DNA of 6,228 bases, from the NCBI GenBank assembly GCA_020720965.1, contig DYNS01000185.1, positions 1 through 6,228 of the forward strand. The letters are read 5' to 3'. The translations under genes were made by a program, and so were the position numbers. The DNA comes from Anaerolinea sp. (lineage in GTDB: Bacteria > Chloroflexota > Anaerolineae > Anaerolineales > Villigracilaceae). The notes below the pieces were generated by a model. That model made no database searches. It was not told the DNA's origin and worked only from the letters and a program-made list of their open reading frames with translations. Position 1 is the stretch's first letter. Each line of letters begins with the position of its first letter. Shown one piece after another: positions 4,249 through 6,228 of this stretch.

Positions 4249-6228
4249 TTATATCACCTGCACCCGGCTGCCCAGGGGCGTTTTTTCCACTTCAATGCGG
4301 TTGGGGAATGCGTCTTTGAGCGTATCCAGGTGGGTAATGACCAGGATTTTGGCAAAGTCGCGCCGGACGGTGTTGATGGCTTCCACCAGGCGTTGAACGC
4401 CTTCGGCATCCTGGGAGCCGAAGCCTTCGTCAATTACCAGGGTTTGCAGTCTCGCGCCGGTGCGCCGCGCCAGCACTTCCGAAAGAGCCAGCCGAATGGC
4501 AAAATTCACCCGAAAAGCCTCGCCGCCAGAAAACATTTCATAATCCCGCGTGCCTGCCGGGTCGCTGATGCGAATATCAAGGGTTTCCTTAAGGTCTTCG
4601 CGCTTTTTGTCTTTGTATTCGGCTTGGGTAACGAACCGCACGCTCATTGCCCCGTTGGATAAATTATCCAGCAGTTCGTTGGCTCGTTCTTCAATCTGGG
4701 GCAGGGCTTGCTCAATCAACAAAGCCGGAACGCCGTCTTTGCCAAATGCCCTTTCCAGTTTTTGATATTGCCCCACCTGCCTCGCCATTTCTTCCCGCTC
4801 CGCTTCGTATCCTTTCTTTTGCCCCCGGCGGCTTTCCAGCACCTGTACCAACTGCTGTGCCATGCCCACTTCCTGATGCAAGCGATTCTCGCGCTCTTTC
4901 AAATCCAAAAAGGCGCGTTCCGCTTCTTGCAGGTTGGGGGCTTGGCTCTCCAGGGCTTGCAAATCCGCCACTGCGCTGGCGTAGGCGCTTTCCTGCTCGT
5001 CCATTTCGGCTTGCAGGCGAGCCTGCTCCGGGCGCAGAGTATCTAACAGGGTTTGTAACCCTTTGCGGGTCTCCTCCGATTTTTGGAGGGTGTGCCACTC
5101 TTGCTCGGCGACGCGTCCCTGTCGTTCCTCCTGCCGCATCGCTTCGTGGGCTGCGGGGAGGTAGCCCAACTGCGTCAATTCTGCCAGCGTTTCCGATAAG
5201 GAAGAGCGCGCCTCCGCCGCATAGGATTCCGCTTCCAGGAGGGATTCTACCTCCCTGAGGCGTTTCGCCCCACCCGCCAACCATTCCGCCCAGGCTTTGC
5301 TCGCCGTTTCGGAGCGTTCCGCCAGGGAGGAAGCCAGGGCGGCAAGGCGCAACCTTTCCTGCTCTGCCGGGGCGAGCTGCTTTATCTGTGCCTCCAACTC
5401 TTTAATGCGGCTTGCCAGGGAATCCATTTCGGCGCGGTTGTTGCGCCATTGGTCGCCCATTGTCTTACCCTGGGTTTGCAAGTCTTCCAGGGTGGTCTCG
5501 CGGTGCGCCTCGCTGAGGGGTTGACCGCAAAGGGGGCAAACTGCAGCATCCAGGGCAGAGAAGGCATCGATGCGCTGTTTGAGTTCATCCATCACAGTTT
5601 TTAGCTGCCTGTTTTCGGCATCCAGCCAGGTATGGCGCTCGCGCTCCTGGGTCAGCGTCTCCTGATGAGCGCTCCTTTGGCGGATTTGCTCCTCTGCCTC
5701 TGCCAAAGAGTTTTTGGCTTGCAAATGTTGGGCTTGCAGGTTGGGCAGGTCTTGGTGCAACTTCTCCGCCTGGGCGGCTTGGGCGCGGAGGCTTGCCTGC
5801 TCCTGCTGCAAAAGAGCGCCCTCGGTGCGGATGGCGTTGTTATGCGCTTCGCGGCGCTGCTCCAGCCGGTAAAAGGTTTGGGCGCGTTCCTCCCACCCGG
5901 CAAGGTCGGCGCGGGTTTGCTCCCATGCCCGGTAACGGGATTCCACTTCCGGGGCGCGTGCCAGCAATTCTGCCTGGGCGTTGTATTCCGCTTCTTTGGC
6001 GGTCATCTGCTTTTGGCGGTCGTTCCAGTTCCGGCGCGTTTTTTCCAGGGCGTTGCCCAAATTTTCGGTCAGGCGGCGTTGAGCGGCAAGGCTTTGCTGA
6101 AGTCCGCGTGCCTGGTTCAGTATCGTCTCCTGAGCCTGGCGCAGACTTTCCACTTCCGCAAGGCGGGCGCGCTGCTCTTGCAACCTTTGCAGGCGGCTGG
6201 ATTCCTGCGAGAGTTCTTCGTTTATCTC
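4249..6228 (-). CDS. sbcC: SbcC/Rad50-type nuclease ATPase subunit (5' end outside window)
   Basis: SbcC is the ATPase of the SbcCD (Rad50-Mre11-like) complex, which opens and trims DNA ends and hairpins during repair. The frame is open to the window edge; 659 C-terminal residues are visible and the N-terminal Walker A half lies outside. The TTG at 6183 is an internal leucine codon, not a convincing start. In order there are: a heptad-rich coiled coil to about residue 228; the zinc hook CPLC with C231 and C234, encoded at 5538-5527; a returning coiled coil to about 490; the conserved FGKDGVPALLIEQALPQIEE region at about 495-514; the ABC signature FSGGE at 566-570; Walker B and D-loop LVIDEGFGSQD at 597-607; and the H-loop ITHLD around H633. 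All C-terminal ATPase elements are intact. From the symmetry of the coils the full protein is probably a little over 800 residues, an inference. An sbcD gene upstream would be expected. No strong terminator follows the stop. Confidence 0.93.
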   Translation of the reverse strand, partial: EINEELSQESSRLQRLQEQRARLAEVESLRQAQETILNQARGLQQSLAAQRRLTENLGNALEKTRRNWNDRQKQMTAKEAEYNAQAELLARAPEVESRYRAWEQTRADLAGWEERAQTFYRLEQRREAHNNAIRTEGALLQQEQASLRAQAAQAEKLHQDLPNLQAQHLQAKNSLAEAEEQIRQRSAHQETLTQERERHTWLDAENRQLKTVMDELKQRIDAFSALDAAVCPLCGQPLSEAHRETTLEDLQTQGKTMGDQWRNNRAEMDSLASRIKELEAQIKQLAPAEQERLRLAALASSLAERSETASKAWAEWLAGGAKRLREVESLLEAESYAAEARSSLSETLAELTQLGYLPAAHEAMRQEERQGRVAEQEWHTLQKSEETRKGLQTLLDTLRPEQARLQAEMDEQESAYASAVADLQALESQAPNLQEAERAFLDLKERENRLHQEVGMAQQLVQVLESRRGQKKGYEAEREEMARQVGQYQKLERAFGKDGVPALLIEQALPQIEERANELLDNLSNGAMSVRFVTQAEYKDKKREDLKETLDIRISDPAGTRDYEMFSGGEAFRVNFAIRLALSEVLARRTGARLQTLVIDEGFGSQDAEGVQRLVEAINTVRRDFAKILVITHLDTLKDAFPNRIEVEKTPLGSRVQVI

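Noticed and set aside
4712..5284. Minus-strand 190-residue reading frame rich in G, R and P within sbcC.
   Set aside because: Its composition is that of an out-of-frame reading of G+C-rich DNA, and it lies wholly inside well-supported sbcC coiled-coil and ATPase coding.
4924..5760. Repeated word GCTTGCAGGTTGGG-like at about 4927 and 5733 in sbcC, as a DNA repeat.
   Set aside because: Both copies encode similar coiled-coil segments (APNLQEA and LPNLQAQ), so protein heptads and shared codon use explain the similarity.

Overview
This window is 6.2 kb of ordinary, gene-dense chromosome from a moderately G+C-rich bacterium. All well-supported genes lie on the minus strand, so transcription runs from high to low coordinates. 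I see no insertion sequence, CRISPR array, phage gene or other sign of recent transfer. No marker fixes the taxon. The mixture of an archaeal-type NMN adenylyltransferase, a glutamine-dependent NAD synthase, a leaderless-type promoter and an SbcC nuclease subunit would fit Chloroflexota (for example Anaerolineae), but that is a guess from general resemblance.

Layout in the direction of transcription: (1) 6228-4249, the C-terminal part of sbcC, cut by the window edge, with the zinc hook and the C-terminal ATPase half. (2) 4222-4194, a promoter, then tRNA-Gly(CCC) at 4175-4104, closed by a hairpin terminator at 4100-4070. (3) A compact four-gene cluster starting from a TATAAT box six bases before the first ATG. 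It encodes an NMN/NaMN adenylyltransferase (4019-3459), a VWA-domain protein with a C-terminal zinc ribbon (3456-2485), a short protein related to pyruvate kinase (2476-1583) and glutamine-dependent NAD+ synthase (1586-33). (4) At 1-36, possibly the last codons of a convergent plus-strand gene.

The first and last genes of the cluster can catalyse the last two steps of NAD+ synthesis: adenylylation of the mononucleotide, then amidation of NaAD. Gaps of 2 and 8 bases and a 4-base ATGA overlap indicate one translationally coupled operon. The two middle genes have no known place in NAD synthesis. The VWA protein has a recognisable MIDAS metal site and a four-cysteine zinc ribbon. The pyruvate-kinase-like protein keeps the catalytic lysine and metal-binding acidic residues, but has lost other active-site residues, much of the B domain and the whole C domain. 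These two proteins inside an NAD operon are the most interesting content of the window. No intergenic stretch exceeds 300 bases.
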